A stretch of 64,000 nt of DNA from VRUE01 sp963702035 (GCA_963702035.1 OY969700.1:992001-1056000); one strand, 5' to 3'; counted from the first letter of the stretch, positions 49,720 through 58,274 are shown. Made by a program: numbers and translations. The notes: generated by a model not told the origin, from the letters alone.

Positions 49720-50337
49720 TCAGCCCCCGCTGCCACCGGCCGCCGCCGGCTTTGCCGCAGCCGCCTCGCGGGCGCGCTTTGCGCGGGCACCGGGTGAGGA
49801 CGAGGGTCGGTAGCGCAGTACGAGCAGTACCGCGATCGGGATCGTGCTGAGGACGACCAGGGCGGTGAACCAGGTGCTGGCGCCGTCGGTGCCCGAGCCC
49901 AGTGAGTGGAGGACGGCGAGGACATAGACGACGACGGTGAGGCGGTGGAGCTGGCGCCAGCGCTTGGTCCCGATCGTCCTTCTGCGCACGAAGTAGGTCG
50001 GGCCGAGGAGGGCGGCGAGGTAGCCGCCGAGGATGCCCAGTCCCACCCAGAGCGGCCGGTAGGCGATCGTGAAGGGGATTGCGATCCCAGAGATTCCCGG
50101 CTTCAGCCACCTGTCGCCGAGCAGGCATACGCCGTGCAGGGCGATCATCGTGAGACCGGCGAGCGCCAGATGCTGGTGGACCTTGAGCAGATCCCGCTTC
50201 AGGCCGGGCCGCCGGTATACCCCCGAGGCCATGAAGAGGCCCAGGGTCACCGACGCGGCGATCAGCACGAAGGCGACGATTCCGGCCGAGCGCGAGGCCA
50301 GCCACCAGGGATATTCGGCGGGGTCGGGCTGGGTCAT
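49720..50337 (-). CDS. Ferric-reductase-like transmembrane protein
   Basis: 205 aa with six membrane helices. Paired histidines suited to bind haem: LKVHQHLALAGLTMIALHGV and WRQLHRLTVVVYVLAVLHSL. It belongs with the ferric reductase-like / YedZ-type cytochromes. C-terminal tail is Ala/Lys-rich. Last gene of the redox operon; a paralogue is at 54715-55386. Confidence 0.85.
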   Translation of the reverse strand: MTQPDPAEYPWWLASRSAGIVAFVLIAASVTLGLFMASGVYRRPGLKRDLLKVHQHLALAGLTMIALHGVCLLGDRWLKPGISGIAIPFTIAYRPLWVGLGILGGYLAALLGPTYFVRRRTIGTKRWRQLHRLTVVVYVLAVLHSLGSGTDGASTWFTALVVLSTIPIAVLLVLRYRPSSSPGARAKRAREAAAAKPAAAGGSGG

Positions 50338-50552
50338 CTCTCCCCCTCCCCACCCTCCTCGCCGGCCGGCGGTGGGGCCGTGCGGGCGGGCGCCCCGTGC
50401 GGGACGGTCGTCGTGGGGATCGTCGTCGGGCCCGAGAACATCGCGTAGGCGGCCAGCGCGGCGAGGCAGAGCAGGACCAGGATCGCCGCCAGCTTCGTCC
50501 GCCGGCTCGGGCCCACGCGCGGGAGAGGTCTGGGAAGGGTCTCGGGGCTCAC
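50334..50552 (-). CDS. Small single-pass membrane protein in redox operon
   Basis: 72 aa from GTG at 50552, overlapping the previous gene's stop by 4 bp (GTGA). Sequence: a basic N-terminus (PRVGPSRRTKLAAILVLLCL), one membrane helix, then a Thr/Pro/Gly-rich outer tail. Coupled to both neighbours, it may be an assembly or anchoring subunit. Confidence 0.65.
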   Translation of the reverse strand: MSPETLPRPLPRVGPSRRTKLAAILVLLCLAALAAYAMFSGPTTIPTTTVPHGAPARTAPPPAGEEGGEGER

Positions 50553-50833
50553 GGCGGCGGCGCCGGCGAGGTGCGGGTGACGATCGAGGTTGCGGTGGCT
50601 TCGGCGCCTTTGGCGCCGGGCTTGACCACCGCCGGCACGACCGGGCCGGGTCCGAGCGCCGGGTCCCTGCCGTTGCGCACCTGGATGACGAGCAGGGTCA
50701 GCACGACCAGGAAGAGGCCGAGCGTGACGACGATCACCGCCAGCGGGCTGGGCAGCGACCTGCGCGGGGGTCGCGGTTTTGGCGGCGGCGGCTTCGCCGG
50801 CTCGCTCGCCACCGGGCGTTCGTCGGCCGTCAC
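50549..50833 (-). CDS. Small single-pass membrane protein in redox operon
   Basis: 94 aa. Pro-rich cytoplasmic N-terminus (AKPPPPKPRPPRRSLPSPLA), one membrane helix (VIVVTLGLFLVVLTLLVIQV) and an outer tail rich in Pro, Val and Thr. Overlaps both neighbours by 4 bp. Function unknown. Confidence 0.65.
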   Translation of the reverse strand: MTADERPVASEPAKPPPPKPRPPRRSLPSPLAVIVVTLGLFLVVLTLLVIQVRNGRDPALGPGPVVPAVVKPGAKGAEATATSIVTRTSPAPPP

Positions 50834-51459
50834 TCGCTCTCCCCGCAGGCGCGCCAGCCGTAGCCGCGGGCAAAGGCCGAGAGCGCTCGGCTGATCTCGT
50901 CCAGCTGCGCTCGCAGCGCTCGCAGGCGCGGCAGGTCCACCGCCGCGTAGGCGGAGCGGACCTGCGCCCGCAGGGCAAGCTGGCGCCGGACCGGGTTGAA
51001 GACGTTGGCGCGCAGCACGGCCGCGTCGCCCGGCGGCGGCGAGACCGCTTCGAGGCGCTTCAGCTCTTCGCTTCCGAGCACGGTGCCCCGCCCGTACGCC
51101 TTCTCCGCCCCCTGCAGGTCGGCGGCCTCGCGCACCCGTTCGCGCTCGGTGCTCCGCTCGGAATCAAGGCCGCGGCAGATCCGGTCGGTGCGCGCGACGT
51201 ACGCCCGACGGCGGGGATCGGCGATCGTCGCCACCGGAGGGTTCGCCGCGGTGCCCTGCCGGGTGGGAGCCGGGGTCCTAGCGGGATTCGCCGCCGTCGC
51301 CGCGGTCTCCGTCTCGCCGCGACGGGTGTCGCCGCCGCAGCCGCTCAACCCGACCAGGGCGAGGAATACCCCGATACCGGCCAGACACAGCGATCGCAAG
51401 GCGGGCAGCTCAGTCTTCGACTTCGCGGTAATGGTCTCGCCAGATCCCGCGGTAGACAC
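50830..51459 (-). CDS. Putative lipoprotein in redox operon
   Basis: 209 aa if started at ATG 51459, but that overlaps the upstream gene by 50 bp; a TTG at 51399 would give a compact signal peptide LRSLCLAGIGVFLALVGLSG ending in the lipobox LSGCGG. The outer domain is helical with two cysteines (TDRICRGLD, GWRACGES). No family recognised. Confidence 0.6.
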   Translation of the reverse strand: MSTAGSGETITAKSKTELPALRSLCLAGIGVFLALVGLSGCGGDTRRGETETAATAANPARTPAPTRQGTAANPPVATIADPRRRAYVARTDRICRGLDSERSTERERVREAADLQGAEKAYGRGTVLGSEELKRLEAVSPPPGDAAVLRANVFNPVRRQLALRAQVRSAYAAVDLPRLRALRAQLDEISRALSAFARGYGWRACGESE

Positions 51460-52366
51460 CGAGGTGGCGAGGGAGCGTGCGCAGCCCGGGGATGAACGGG
51501 ATGCAGATGAAGGCGAGGCTGAGCACGCCCATCAGAGCAAAGACGAGAGCGTCGGCGTTGGGCGATTCGAGGAACGGTTCGACCTGGTACCAGAAGGTGT
51601 AGAGCCAGAGCCACACCTGACCGGGGTAGCTGCCGGTCTCGTTCATCATCCCCCACTGCGTGCCGAGCAGATGCTGGCCTTCGGCGCGTTCCTCGAAGTA
51701 GCCGCCGCCGGAGAGGAAGAGCAGCGGCTTGGTGTAGTTCGTCTGGTAGAAGGTGTGTTCGCTGGCCAGCAGGTCGCCGTCGAGCCCGCCGCTCTGAGCC
51801 AGACCCAGCAATGCCGCCATCATCGGCGCGACCGGGTTGTAGTGGGCGCGGGGGAGGATCGCCGCGACTCCGCCCGGCGATTCCGCCTTTTCGAGGGCGG
51901 CGGCGAATTCTTCGCTCCAGGCTTCCTGCACGGCCGGCGGCGAGCCTTCGTACGCGGCGAGCGCCGCAGTGAGCCGACGGCTACCGGGAATCGTCTTCAG
52001 CGGGCCGAGCACGAAGTCGTTCGCGGTGTCGATCGGGATGTTGACCCCGGCGGCGCTCTGCAGGTCGAGCGGGCCGATCTTCTGCGTCGCTTCGGGGGTG
52101 TGGTTGTAGGGGGGGCCGTATTCCGCCAGCTCGCTCGTCCCGTTCAGCTCGGTGACGGCGGTGGCGACGAAGTCGCCGGGGTCGGCCTTGGCCCAGCTCT
52201 GGATCGTCGTCGGCGGGTCGTCGGGAGAGGAGAAGAGGATCGTCAGCGCGACGGTCAGCGCGGTGACCACGACGAGCGCGACGACGAGCTCCTTGACCAG
52301 GTCATAGCGGACGAAGGGCCCGGGCCAGGGCGCGGAATCGTCAGGGGTCCGCGGGTCGGCGCTCAT
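51410..52366 (-). CDS. Cytochrome b partner membrane protein
   Basis: 318 aa with one N-terminal membrane helix (LVKELVVALVVVTALTVALT), a large outer domain (about 200 residues), and one C-terminal helix (VFALMGVLSLAFICIPFIPG). Its overlap with the cytochrome b gene suggests it stands where a subunit IV or docking subunit would. No haem motif (CxxCH) is present, but an outer H (RAHYNPV) and Y-rich stretch are seen. Confidence 0.6.
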   Translation of the reverse strand: MSADPRTPDDSAPWPGPFVRYDLVKELVVALVVVTALTVALTILFSSPDDPPTTIQSWAKADPGDFVATAVTELNGTSELAEYGPPYNHTPEATQKIGPLDLQSAAGVNIPIDTANDFVLGPLKTIPGSRRLTAALAAYEGSPPAVQEAWSEEFAAALEKAESPGGVAAILPRAHYNPVAPMMAALLGLAQSGGLDGDLLASEHTFYQTNYTKPLLFLSGGGYFEERAEGQHLLGTQWGMMNETGSYPGQVWLWLYTFWYQVEPFLESPNADALVFALMGVLSLAFICIPFIPGLRTLPRHLGVYRGIWRDHYREVED

Positions 52367-53046
52367 GAGGAGCTACCCTCGCCCGCCGCCGGAGCGGACG
52401 CCGTGGCCGCCTTGACCCTGGCGGGATACGGCGGAACCACACCGTGACGGCGCACCAGCAGGACATGCCAGACGACCAGGGCGACGACGACGACGGGAAG
52501 CAGGATCACGTGGAACGTGTACATCTGGCCGAAGTTGGCGACGTTGAAGAAGGCGCCGATCCCGACCGAGTTGAGCCCGTCCTTGCCCTCGCTGGCGATC
52601 CACTGGGAGTCGAAGTTCTGCTGTGAGAGATAGCCGGTGAAGGCGGCGCCGATCGCGACCAGGAACGTGATCGCCCCGGTGACCCAGGTGCGCCCCCGCC
52701 CACCGCGCCAGGCGGCCATGAAGAACTTGCCCCAGAGGTGGACGACCATCGCGAAGAAGAACAGCTCGACAGCCCAGAGATGAATGCTGTTGAAGAAACG
52801 CCCGAGGCTGGAGATGTGCCACCAGGTCGGGCCCTTCAAGCCGAGGACCATTCCCGAGACGACGATCACGATCAGGGCGGCGATCGTGGCGACGCCGAAC
52901 ACGTATATCCAGGAGGAGACGTAGGCGGGCTGGCGGTCGGGGAGGAGCTTCTCCGGCGGCAATGCGCGGACCGCCCGCTCCCGTACCCAGGTCGTCCACA
53001 TCTGCCGCTCCTCGGCCGACACCGGAGCGCCTTTCTCGTCGTTCAA
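52363..53046 (-). CDS. Cytochrome b/b6-type diheme membrane protein
   Basis: 227 aa from TTG at 53046, which overlaps the previous stop (TTGA). Four membrane helices; haem ligands appear as two pairs: FFNSIHLWAVELFFFAMVVH (H-x14-H plus) and TFHVILLPVVVVALVVWHVL. GYLSQQNFDSQWIASEGKDG lies between helices like the cytochrome b6 loop. It would take electrons across the membrane. No Rieske protein is encoded nearby. Confidence 0.82.
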   Translation of the reverse strand: MNDEKGAPVSAEERQMWTTWVRERAVRALPPEKLLPDRQPAYVSSWIYVFGVATIAALIVIVVSGMVLGLKGPTWWHISSLGRFFNSIHLWAVELFFFAMVVHLWGKFFMAAWRGGRGRTWVTGAITFLVAIGAAFTGYLSQQNFDSQWIASEGKDGLNSVGIGAFFNVANFGQMYTFHVILLPVVVVALVVWHVLLVRRHGVVPPYPARVKAATASAPAAGEGSSS

Positions 53047-53288
53047 GGGGTGCGCTCCCGCTTCGGGAACGGGATCAGGATCGCCGCGGCGAAGACCGCG
53101 ATCATCAGGACGATGACGATCACGTTCGCCACCGACATCTGAAAGAAGTGCCAGTGCAGATACCGAGCCGGATCGCTCAGGTCGAACAGCGCTGCGAAAA
53201 CGATGGGTACCGCCGGTGCTATCGCGCCACCTCCAGCCGACATCTGGGCATTGAGGCCGACCGTATAGCCCAGATATGAGCTGGACAT
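53043..53288 (-). CDS. Small membrane protein beside cytochrome b
   Basis: 81 aa. An outer N-terminal half (VPIVFAALFDLSDPARYLHW) and one membrane helix (VANVIVIVLMIAVFAAAILI), ending FPKRERTP. It overlaps the cytochrome b gene. A likely accessory subunit. Confidence 0.65.
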   Translation of the reverse strand: MSSSYLGYTVGLNAQMSAGGGAIAPAVPIVFAALFDLSDPARYLHWHFFQMSVANVIVIVLMIAVFAAAILIPFPKRERTP

Positions 53289-53321
53289 CCGGAATAACTA
53301 CGTACGCCCGTAAGAAAATCC

Positions 53322-53528
53322 TTATGGAAAGACGGTCTCCCCCGTCTCGCTGTCGACGATCGTGATCGCGACCGCCGGACAGGCTTCGGCAGCCTCGAGC
53401 ATCAGATCGTCGGGTCCGCTGCCGATCACTTCGGCGATGTCGCCGAGACGGAAGACCTCGGGGGCGATGTCGACGCAGTCGCCGTGGATGCTGCACTCGT
53501 TGGGATCGATGGTGGGGACGTAGGTCAT
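53322..53528 (-). CDS. Three-cysteine ferredoxin
   Basis: 68 aa. The cluster motif is ECSIHGDCVDIAPEVF plus EACPAVAI, i.e. only three cysteines (with His in place of the second), matching [3Fe-4S] ferredoxins of the type serving actinobacterial P450s. It overlaps the reductase gene by 4 bp (ATGA), so the two are coupled redox partners. Confidence 0.9.
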   Translation of the reverse strand: MTYVPTIDPNECSIHGDCVDIAPEVFRLGDIAEVIGSGPDDLMLEAAEACPAVAITIVDSETGETVFP

Positions 53529-54718
53529 GCTGCTATTTCCTCTCGTTCGGCGGCGGGAAAGTGGCCGCGGTCGATTTGCTTGCGAAGCGCCGGGATGGCA
53601 CGCGGGCGGCCGACGGTCAGGCCGGCGACGGCGACACCCGACTGGGTGAAGACCGCTTCGAAGTCCCGTGACGCCGGGTCGCCGTCGAACGCGACGGCGT
53701 CCGAACGGTGGGCGTGGCCGACGTACTGGATCCGCAGCCCGTACTGGTCGCTCCAGAAGCTCGGCAGCGGGGGCGTGCCGGGGTACTCGCCGAGCATCGA
53801 TTTGGCGACCGCGGCGCCCTGCCAGGCGGCGGCATCCCAGTGCTCGGTGCGGGCATGCACGCCGAAGCGCGGGTCGAAGGGCACCGAGGCGTCGCCGGCG
53901 GCGAAGACAGCGGGCAGCTTGGTGCGGCCGGCGGTATCGGTGGGCACGCCACCGGCCTCGAAGCCGCTGCCCTCCAGCCAGCCGGTTGCCGGGATGGTGC
54001 CGACGCCGACGACGACCGCGTCGCAGGCAAGCACCGTGCCATCGGCGAGGACGAGCTCCTCCACCCTGCCGCTGCCGCGGGCGCCCTCCAGCATCGCGCC
54101 GGTCAGGACCCGGACGCCCTCGTCCCGGTGCAGCTCGGCGAACCAGGCGCCCAGCTCGGCACCGAGGATCGGCGCCAGCGGCATCTCCAGCGCCTCGATC
54201 ATCGTCACCTCCACGCCCAGCCGGCGCGCCGTCGCCGCCACCTCCTGGCCGATGAAGCCGGCGCCGACGATCGCCAGGCGGGCGCCGGCGGTCAGCTCGC
54301 CGCGAAGGCGGCGGGCATCGGCCAGGGTGCGCAGGTAGTGGACGTTCTCGAAGCCCTCCAGGAACGGCAGGCGGCGGGCGGCCCCGCCGGTGGCGATCAG
54401 CAGCTTCGCGTAGGAGAGCTCCGAGCCGGAGTCGAGCCGCAGCCGCCGCCCCGCCGGATCGAGTCCCTTGGCGCGGACGCCGAGCAGCAGCTCGACCTGC
54501 TTCTCCTCGTACCACCCTGCCGGGCGGTAGGCGACCGTCTCCTCGCTCACGTCCCCGGCCAGCAGCTCCTTGGAGAGCGGCGGCCTGTCATAGGGCGGCT
54601 CGGGCTCGGCGCAGACCATCCGCACCGGACCTTCGTAGTCGCGCCGCCGCAGGGTCTCGGCGCAGCGCTGGGCGGCAAGACCGCCGCCGACGATGACAAC
54701 ACCGTGGTTTTTCATCAT
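53525..54718 (-). CDS. FAD-dependent ferredoxin reductase
   Basis: 397 aa. FAD motif HGVVIVGGGLAAQRCAETLR, NAD motif ARLAIVGAGFIGQEVAATAR, second FAD motif LPAVFAAGDAS, and a C-terminal reductase domain with SFWSDQYGLRIQYVGHA. This is the rubredoxin/putidaredoxin reductase type. It starts ATGATGA overlapping the upstream stop. Confidence 0.92.
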   Translation of the reverse strand: MMKNHGVVIVGGGLAAQRCAETLRRRDYEGPVRMVCAEPEPPYDRPPLSKELLAGDVSEETVAYRPAGWYEEKQVELLLGVRAKGLDPAGRRLRLDSGSELSYAKLLIATGGAARRLPFLEGFENVHYLRTLADARRLRGELTAGARLAIVGAGFIGQEVAATARRLGVEVTMIEALEMPLAPILGAELGAWFAELHRDEGVRVLTGAMLEGARGSGRVEELVLADGTVLACDAVVVGVGTIPATGWLEGSGFEAGGVPTDTAGRTKLPAVFAAGDASVPFDPRFGVHARTEHWDAAAWQGAAVAKSMLGEYPGTPPLPSFWSDQYGLRIQYVGHAHRSDAVAFDGDPASRDFEAVFTQSGVAVAGLTVGRPRAIPALRKQIDRGHFPAAEREEIAA

Positions 54719-55386
54719 GCCTCCTCCAAGGCTGGGGTTCGGGAAAGGGAGCCGCCGCGCTGGTGAGCGACGGGAAGCGGGTGGTGGTCGCGCCCTCCGG
54801 CGTGTTCGCGTTCCTCCCGGCGTGAGCGGCTGCGCTTGGCCCCGCCAGAGAACACGCGGTAGACGAAGAGCCCGCCGATGACCGGCGCCGTCATCAGCAC
54901 CCACCAGCGGAACCAGACGGTGGAAGCGTCGGTGCCGGAGCCGAAGGCGTGGGCCAGGCCGAGCACGTAGACGAGGATCGTCGCCCGGTGTGCCTTGCGC
55001 CAGAGCTTGGCGCCGATCCGTTTGCGCAGGTAGAAGCTGAGGCCGAGACCCGCGGCGAGGTAGCCGCCGAGCACGCCGAGGCCCGTCCACAACGGCCGGA
55101 AGCCCATCGTGAAGGGCACGGCGATCCCGGCGGCTCCGGGGTTCAGCCAGGGGTCGCCGAGCAGCGTGATGCCGTGCACGGCGATCGCGATCAGCCCGGC
55201 GAGAGCGGTGTGCTCGTGGATCGCCAGCAGCTTGCGCGAGCGCCCCGGGCGGCGCATCACCTTGCCGGCCATCATCAGGCCAAGGCCCACCGAGATCGTC
55301 ACCAGGACGAGCGCGACCAGGCCGGAGGCGCGGCTCGCCAGCCACCAGCCGTGGGTCTGCAGCGTGGTCGAAGCGGCGGCGTTCAT
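54715..55386 (-). CDS. Ferric-reductase-like transmembrane protein
   Basis: 223 aa, six membrane helices, paralogue of 49720-50337. Histidine pairs: LLAIHEHTALAGLIAIAVHG and WRKAHRATILVYVLGLAHAF. It overlaps both ferredoxin reductase and ApbE genes, so it is likely the membrane haem protein fed by, or feeding, the flavin components. Confidence 0.87.
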   Translation of the reverse strand: MNAAASTTLQTHGWWLASRASGLVALVLVTISVGLGLMMAGKVMRRPGRSRKLLAIHEHTALAGLIAIAVHGITLLGDPWLNPGAAGIAVPFTMGFRPLWTGLGVLGGYLAAGLGLSFYLRKRIGAKLWRKAHRATILVYVLGLAHAFGSGTDASTVWFRWWVLMTAPVIGGLFVYRVFSGGAKRSRSRREEREHAGGRDHHPLPVAHQRGGSLSRTPALEEA

Positions 55387-56378
55387 CCGGCGCTCCCTCC
55401 GACTGAGGGGTCGGGGATGCGGATGCGGGGACGGCCGACGCTGAGCGGGCCGACTGCCTCGATCCGGCCGCTGTCGTGGATCAGAAAGCCACCCCGTTCG
55501 GCAAGCACGTCACGGCCGCCCTCGGGTCCGGAGAGCAGTGCCGCCTTGGAGAGGGTCTCGGCCTCGACCGCCGTGTCGCCGAGCGCGGTGACGCCGATCA
55601 GCCCGGTCCAGGCAGGTTCTCCGCTCGCCGGATCGAGCAGGTGGTGGGCGTAGCGGCCGCCGGCATCGCGCCAGATGCGCACGTTGAGGCCCGAGGTGGC
55701 GACACCGCCGGTGCCGAGGCGAAGCACATGGGCGCGCTCGCCCGTCAGAGGGTGCTCGACGTGCACCTCGTAGGGGTTGACCAGGGCATCGGCGCCGCCG
55801 ATGCGGATGTCGCCGCCGCAATCGACGATGAAGCGCGAGTAGCCGCGCAGTTGCGCGGCTACTAGGTCGGCGGCGAGGCCCTTGCCGGCTCCGCCGGTGT
55901 CGAAGCGGACGCCGGGTGGGCGGGAGATCGTGCCGGCCGCGTCGTCGACCTCGAAGCGCCGCCAGCGCGCCGCCGGATTGGGGCTCGCGGGGTGTCGCGG
56001 AGGCGCCTCGCCGAGGGCCGAGCCGAGCGGGGCGCCAGGCATCCCGGCGCGCGAGGCGACGTAGCCGGCCGACTCGATCTCGTCGGCCAGGGTGGGGTCG
56101 ACGAGGCCGCCGCTGCGCTCGGCCGCGGCCAGCCCCGCCTTGACCGCGGCGCGGAGCAACTCTGACGCCGGCACGCACTCGCGCGGATCGGCGTTGAGCG
56201 CGCTCAGCTCGCTGTCGGGTTTGAACCGCGACAGCGCCGCGTCGAAGGCGGCGATGAACTCCCGCGCCCGCTCGGCCGCCGCCGGCGCCGGAGCCATCCC
56301 GGGCCCCGGCTCGCCGATCAGCAGCCGGACATGGGAGCCCATCGCGTCGAAGGTGACGTCGTGCTCGCCCATCGTCAA
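55383..56378 (-). CDS. apbE: FAD:protein FMN transferase (ApbE)
   Basis: 331 aa. Conserved DAMGSHVRLLIGE start, SRFKPDSELSALNA, the DTGGAGKGLAADLVAAQLRG active-site region, FIVDCGGDIRIGG, and ALGDTAVEAETLSKAALL. It attaches FMN to Thr or Ser of exported electron carriers. No FMN-binding domain target is obvious in this operon, so the substrate may lie elsewhere or be new. No lipobox or signal is visible. Confidence 0.93.
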   Translation of the reverse strand: MTMGEHDVTFDAMGSHVRLLIGEPGPGMAPAPAAAERAREFIAAFDAALSRFKPDSELSALNADPRECVPASELLRAAVKAGLAAAERSGGLVDPTLADEIESAGYVASRAGMPGAPLGSALGEAPPRHPASPNPAARWRRFEVDDAAGTISRPPGVRFDTGGAGKGLAADLVAAQLRGYSRFIVDCGGDIRIGGADALVNPYEVHVEHPLTGERAHVLRLGTGGVATSGLNVRIWRDAGGRYAHHLLDPASGEPAWTGLIGVTALGDTAVEAETLSKAALLSGPEGGRDVLAERGGFLIHDSGRIEAVGPLSVGRPRIRIPDPSVGGSAG

Positions 56379-56662
56379 GAGGCGCTGGTCGTGACGGGGG
56401 CCGCGCCGGAAGCCGAGACGGCCGCCGAGCTGGTGGTGACGGGACCGCTGGTTACGGTCGAGGCGCCGGGCGTCGGGACGAAGGTCGTGACGACTCGCCG
56501 TTTTATCACCTTGCGAACCAGGACCGGCTGGGAGGCCGGAGCGCCGGCGGCGCTGAGCTGGTAGGTGAGCAGGGCGAAGAGCACCGCGAAGAGGGCGACC
56601 GACCCCCAGAGCACCAGGGCGGGACTCGGGCGGCGGGCGCGAGCTCGCTCAGTCATCGCCAT
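56375..56662 (-). CDS. Small single-pass membrane protein in redox operon
   Basis: 95 aa. One membrane helix (ALVLWGSVALFAVLFALLTY) then PVLVRKVIKRRVVTTFVPTP, a basic stretch resembling LVRTKVIRRTIHVTKH in the next gene, and a Ser/Thr/Ala tail. The two may share an interaction site. Start at ATG 56662 or 56656. Confidence 0.65.
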   Translation of the reverse strand: MAMTERARARRPSPALVLWGSVALFAVLFALLTYQLSAAGAPASQPVLVRKVIKRRVVTTFVPTPGASTVTSGPVTTSSAAVSASGAAPVTTSAS

Positions 56663-57368
56663 GCTCGCTCTCGTGCCCGCCGCCACCGCCGCCGCTGCTG
56701 GAGGTGACGACCGGGGTGCCGGCGCCTCCGCCCGAGCCGGCGCTGGCGCCGCTCGAGTGGGTGACGACCGGCGTAGTCGGAGCCGCGCCGCCACCCGAGC
56801 CGGCGTGGGCGCCGCTGGAGTGGGTGGTGACCGGCGCGCTGTGCCCGCCGCCGCCGCCGGAGCCGGCGTGGGAGTGCGAGCCGCTGCTGTGGGTGACGAC
56901 CGGCGAGCCGTGCCTGCGGCCGCCGTGCGAGTGAGAGTGCCCGCGTGAGCCGCTGGTGCGGGTGACGACGGGCCCGGAGCCCGAGCCGGTCGTCGCCCCG
57001 GCGGAGCCGCTGGGCGCGCTCGACGATCCGCTGGAAGAGGTCGAAACGGGCGAGGACGAATAGGAGGAGGACGGGGTGGATCCCGCCGACCCGGTCGAGG
57101 AGGCCCCGGTGGTGGCGCTGGCGCCACCATAGCCACCCGCGTAGCGGCTGCCGGCACTCCCCGCCATCGGAGACGAGCCCGCCGGATAGTTCGGTTTGGC
57201 GTGCTTGGTGACGTGGATGGTGCGGCGGATCACCTTGGTGCGGACCAGCGGCTTGGCGGCCACCGGTTCGGATGCCTGCTGGTGATTGGCGCTCAGCGCC
57301 AGACCGGTCAGCCCCCCCAGGCCGAGAATGGTGATGCCTGCCGCGATTCTCGTCTTGACTCTTTTCAC
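56649..57368 (-). CDS. Secreted Ser/Gly/His repeat protein
   Basis: 239 aa. N-terminal signal/anchor (IAAGITILGLGGLTGLALSA), a basic LVRTKVIRRTIHVTKHAKPN motif, then low-complexity Ser/Gly/Thr with about six repeats of PVVTHSSG-type units separated by Gly-rich linkers with His (SHSHAG, AHAGSGGG). First gene of the redox operon. The His clusters could bind metal. No fold recognised. Confidence 0.7.
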   Translation of the reverse strand: MKRVKTRIAAGITILGLGGLTGLALSANHQQASEPVAAKPLVRTKVIRRTIHVTKHAKPNYPAGSSPMAGSAGSRYAGGYGGASATTGASSTGSAGSTPSSSYSSSPVSTSSSGSSSAPSGSAGATTGSGSGPVVTRTSGSRGHSHSHGGRRHGSPVVTHSSGSHSHAGSGGGGGHSAPVTTHSSGAHAGSGGGAAPTTPVVTHSSGASAGSGGGAGTPVVTSSSGGGGGGHESEHGDD

Positions 57369-57505
57369 GTCGATGTCCTCCTGGCCGAAGTTGTAGGCGC
57401 AGTGTGGACAGGGTGGGTTGAAGGCCGGCCAAGGCGCGGGTAAAGGGTTGGCAAAACCTCACCGACACCTCGTGCCGTCCCGAATCCCGCCGTTACAGTT
57501 GCCGC
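57369..57505. promoter_or_regulatory. Divergent promoter region
   Basis: 137 bp between the redox operon and the response regulator gene. It must hold both promoters. No operator could be identified by eye, but the layout suggests the two-component system controls both directions. Confidence 0.5.
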
Positions 57506-58216
57506 ATGACCACCCCGGCGCCGAGCGGACGCATCCTCGTCGTCGAGGACGAGGACTCGATCTCCGAGCCGTTCGCCGAAGCGCTGCGCCGCGCCGGCTT
57601 CGAGGCGCTGGTGACGGGGACCGCGGCCGGGGCGCTGCGGATGGCCGAGGAGTCCGAGCCCGACCTGGTCATGCTCGACCTCGCCCTCCCCGACGGCGAC
57701 GGGCGCGACGTCTGCCGCGAGCTGCGCCGCCGCTCCGACGTGCCGATCGTGATGCTGACCGCGCGCGGCACCGAGATGGACAAGATCGTCGGCCTGGAGC
57801 TGGGCGCCGACGATTACGTGGTCAAGCCGTTCAGCGCCGCCGAGGTGATCTCGCGAATCCGTGCCGTGCTGCGCCGCAGCACCCCGCGCGACGGCTCCCC
57901 CGCGGAGCCGATCCGGGTCGGCGAGCTGGAGCTCGATCCCGCCGCACGGATCGCCAGGTTGGGCTCGGCCGAGCTCGAGCTCTCGCGCAAGGAGTTCGAC
58001 CTGCTCGCCGAGCTGATGCGCCACGCCGGGCACGTGGTCACGCGCGAGGACCTGATGGCGAAGGTCTGGGACGTCAACTGGTTCGGCTCGACCAAGACGC
58101 TCGACGTCCACGTCGGCTGGCTGCGGCGCAAGCTCGGCGACGACCCCAACCACCCCACATACATAGAGACGGTGCGCGGGGTCGGCTTCCGCTTCGCCGC
58201 GCCGACGACGGAGTGA
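57506..58216 (+). CDS. OmpR-family response regulator
   Basis: 236 aa. Normal receiver: ILVVEDEDSISEPFAEALRR, phosphorylated Asp in DLVMLDLALPDGDG, and GADDYVVKPFSAAEVISRIR. Winged helix: LELSRKEFDLLAELMRHAGH and KTLDVHVGWLRRKLG. Its kinase follows after a 46-bp palindrome. It is divergent from the redox operon and is a candidate regulator of it. Confidence 0.95.
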   Translation: MTTPAPSGRILVVEDEDSISEPFAEALRRAGFEALVTGTAAGALRMAEESEPDLVMLDLALPDGDGRDVCRELRRRSDVPIVMLTARGTEMDKIVGLELGADDYVVKPFSAAEVISRIRAVLRRSTPRDGSPAEPIRVGELELDPAARIARLGSAELELSRKEFDLLAELMRHAGHVVTREDLMAKVWDVNWFGSTKTLDVHVGWLRRKLGDDPNHPTYIETVRGVGFRFAAPTTE

Positions 58217-58217
58217 G

Positions 58218-58263
58218 CGCTGTCGAGTTTGAACGTGCCATGACACGTCAAAAGTCCACAGCG
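58218..58263. repeat. 46-bp palindrome between regulator and kinase genes
   Basis: CGCTGTCGAGTTTGAACGTG and CACGTCAAAAGTCCACAGCG face each other with a few mismatches. Ends and length match the in-gene palindrome at 1679-1724 (CGCTGT...ACAGCG). It occupies nearly the whole space between the two genes. Confidence 0.85.
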
Positions 58264-58274
58264 GCGCTTCGGCG

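Noticed and set aside
53322..54718. Ferredoxin and reductase as dedicated partners of a local P450
   Set aside because: The only P450 in the window is a pseudogene 38 kb away, and the pair is embedded in a membrane redox operon, so the link is left open.
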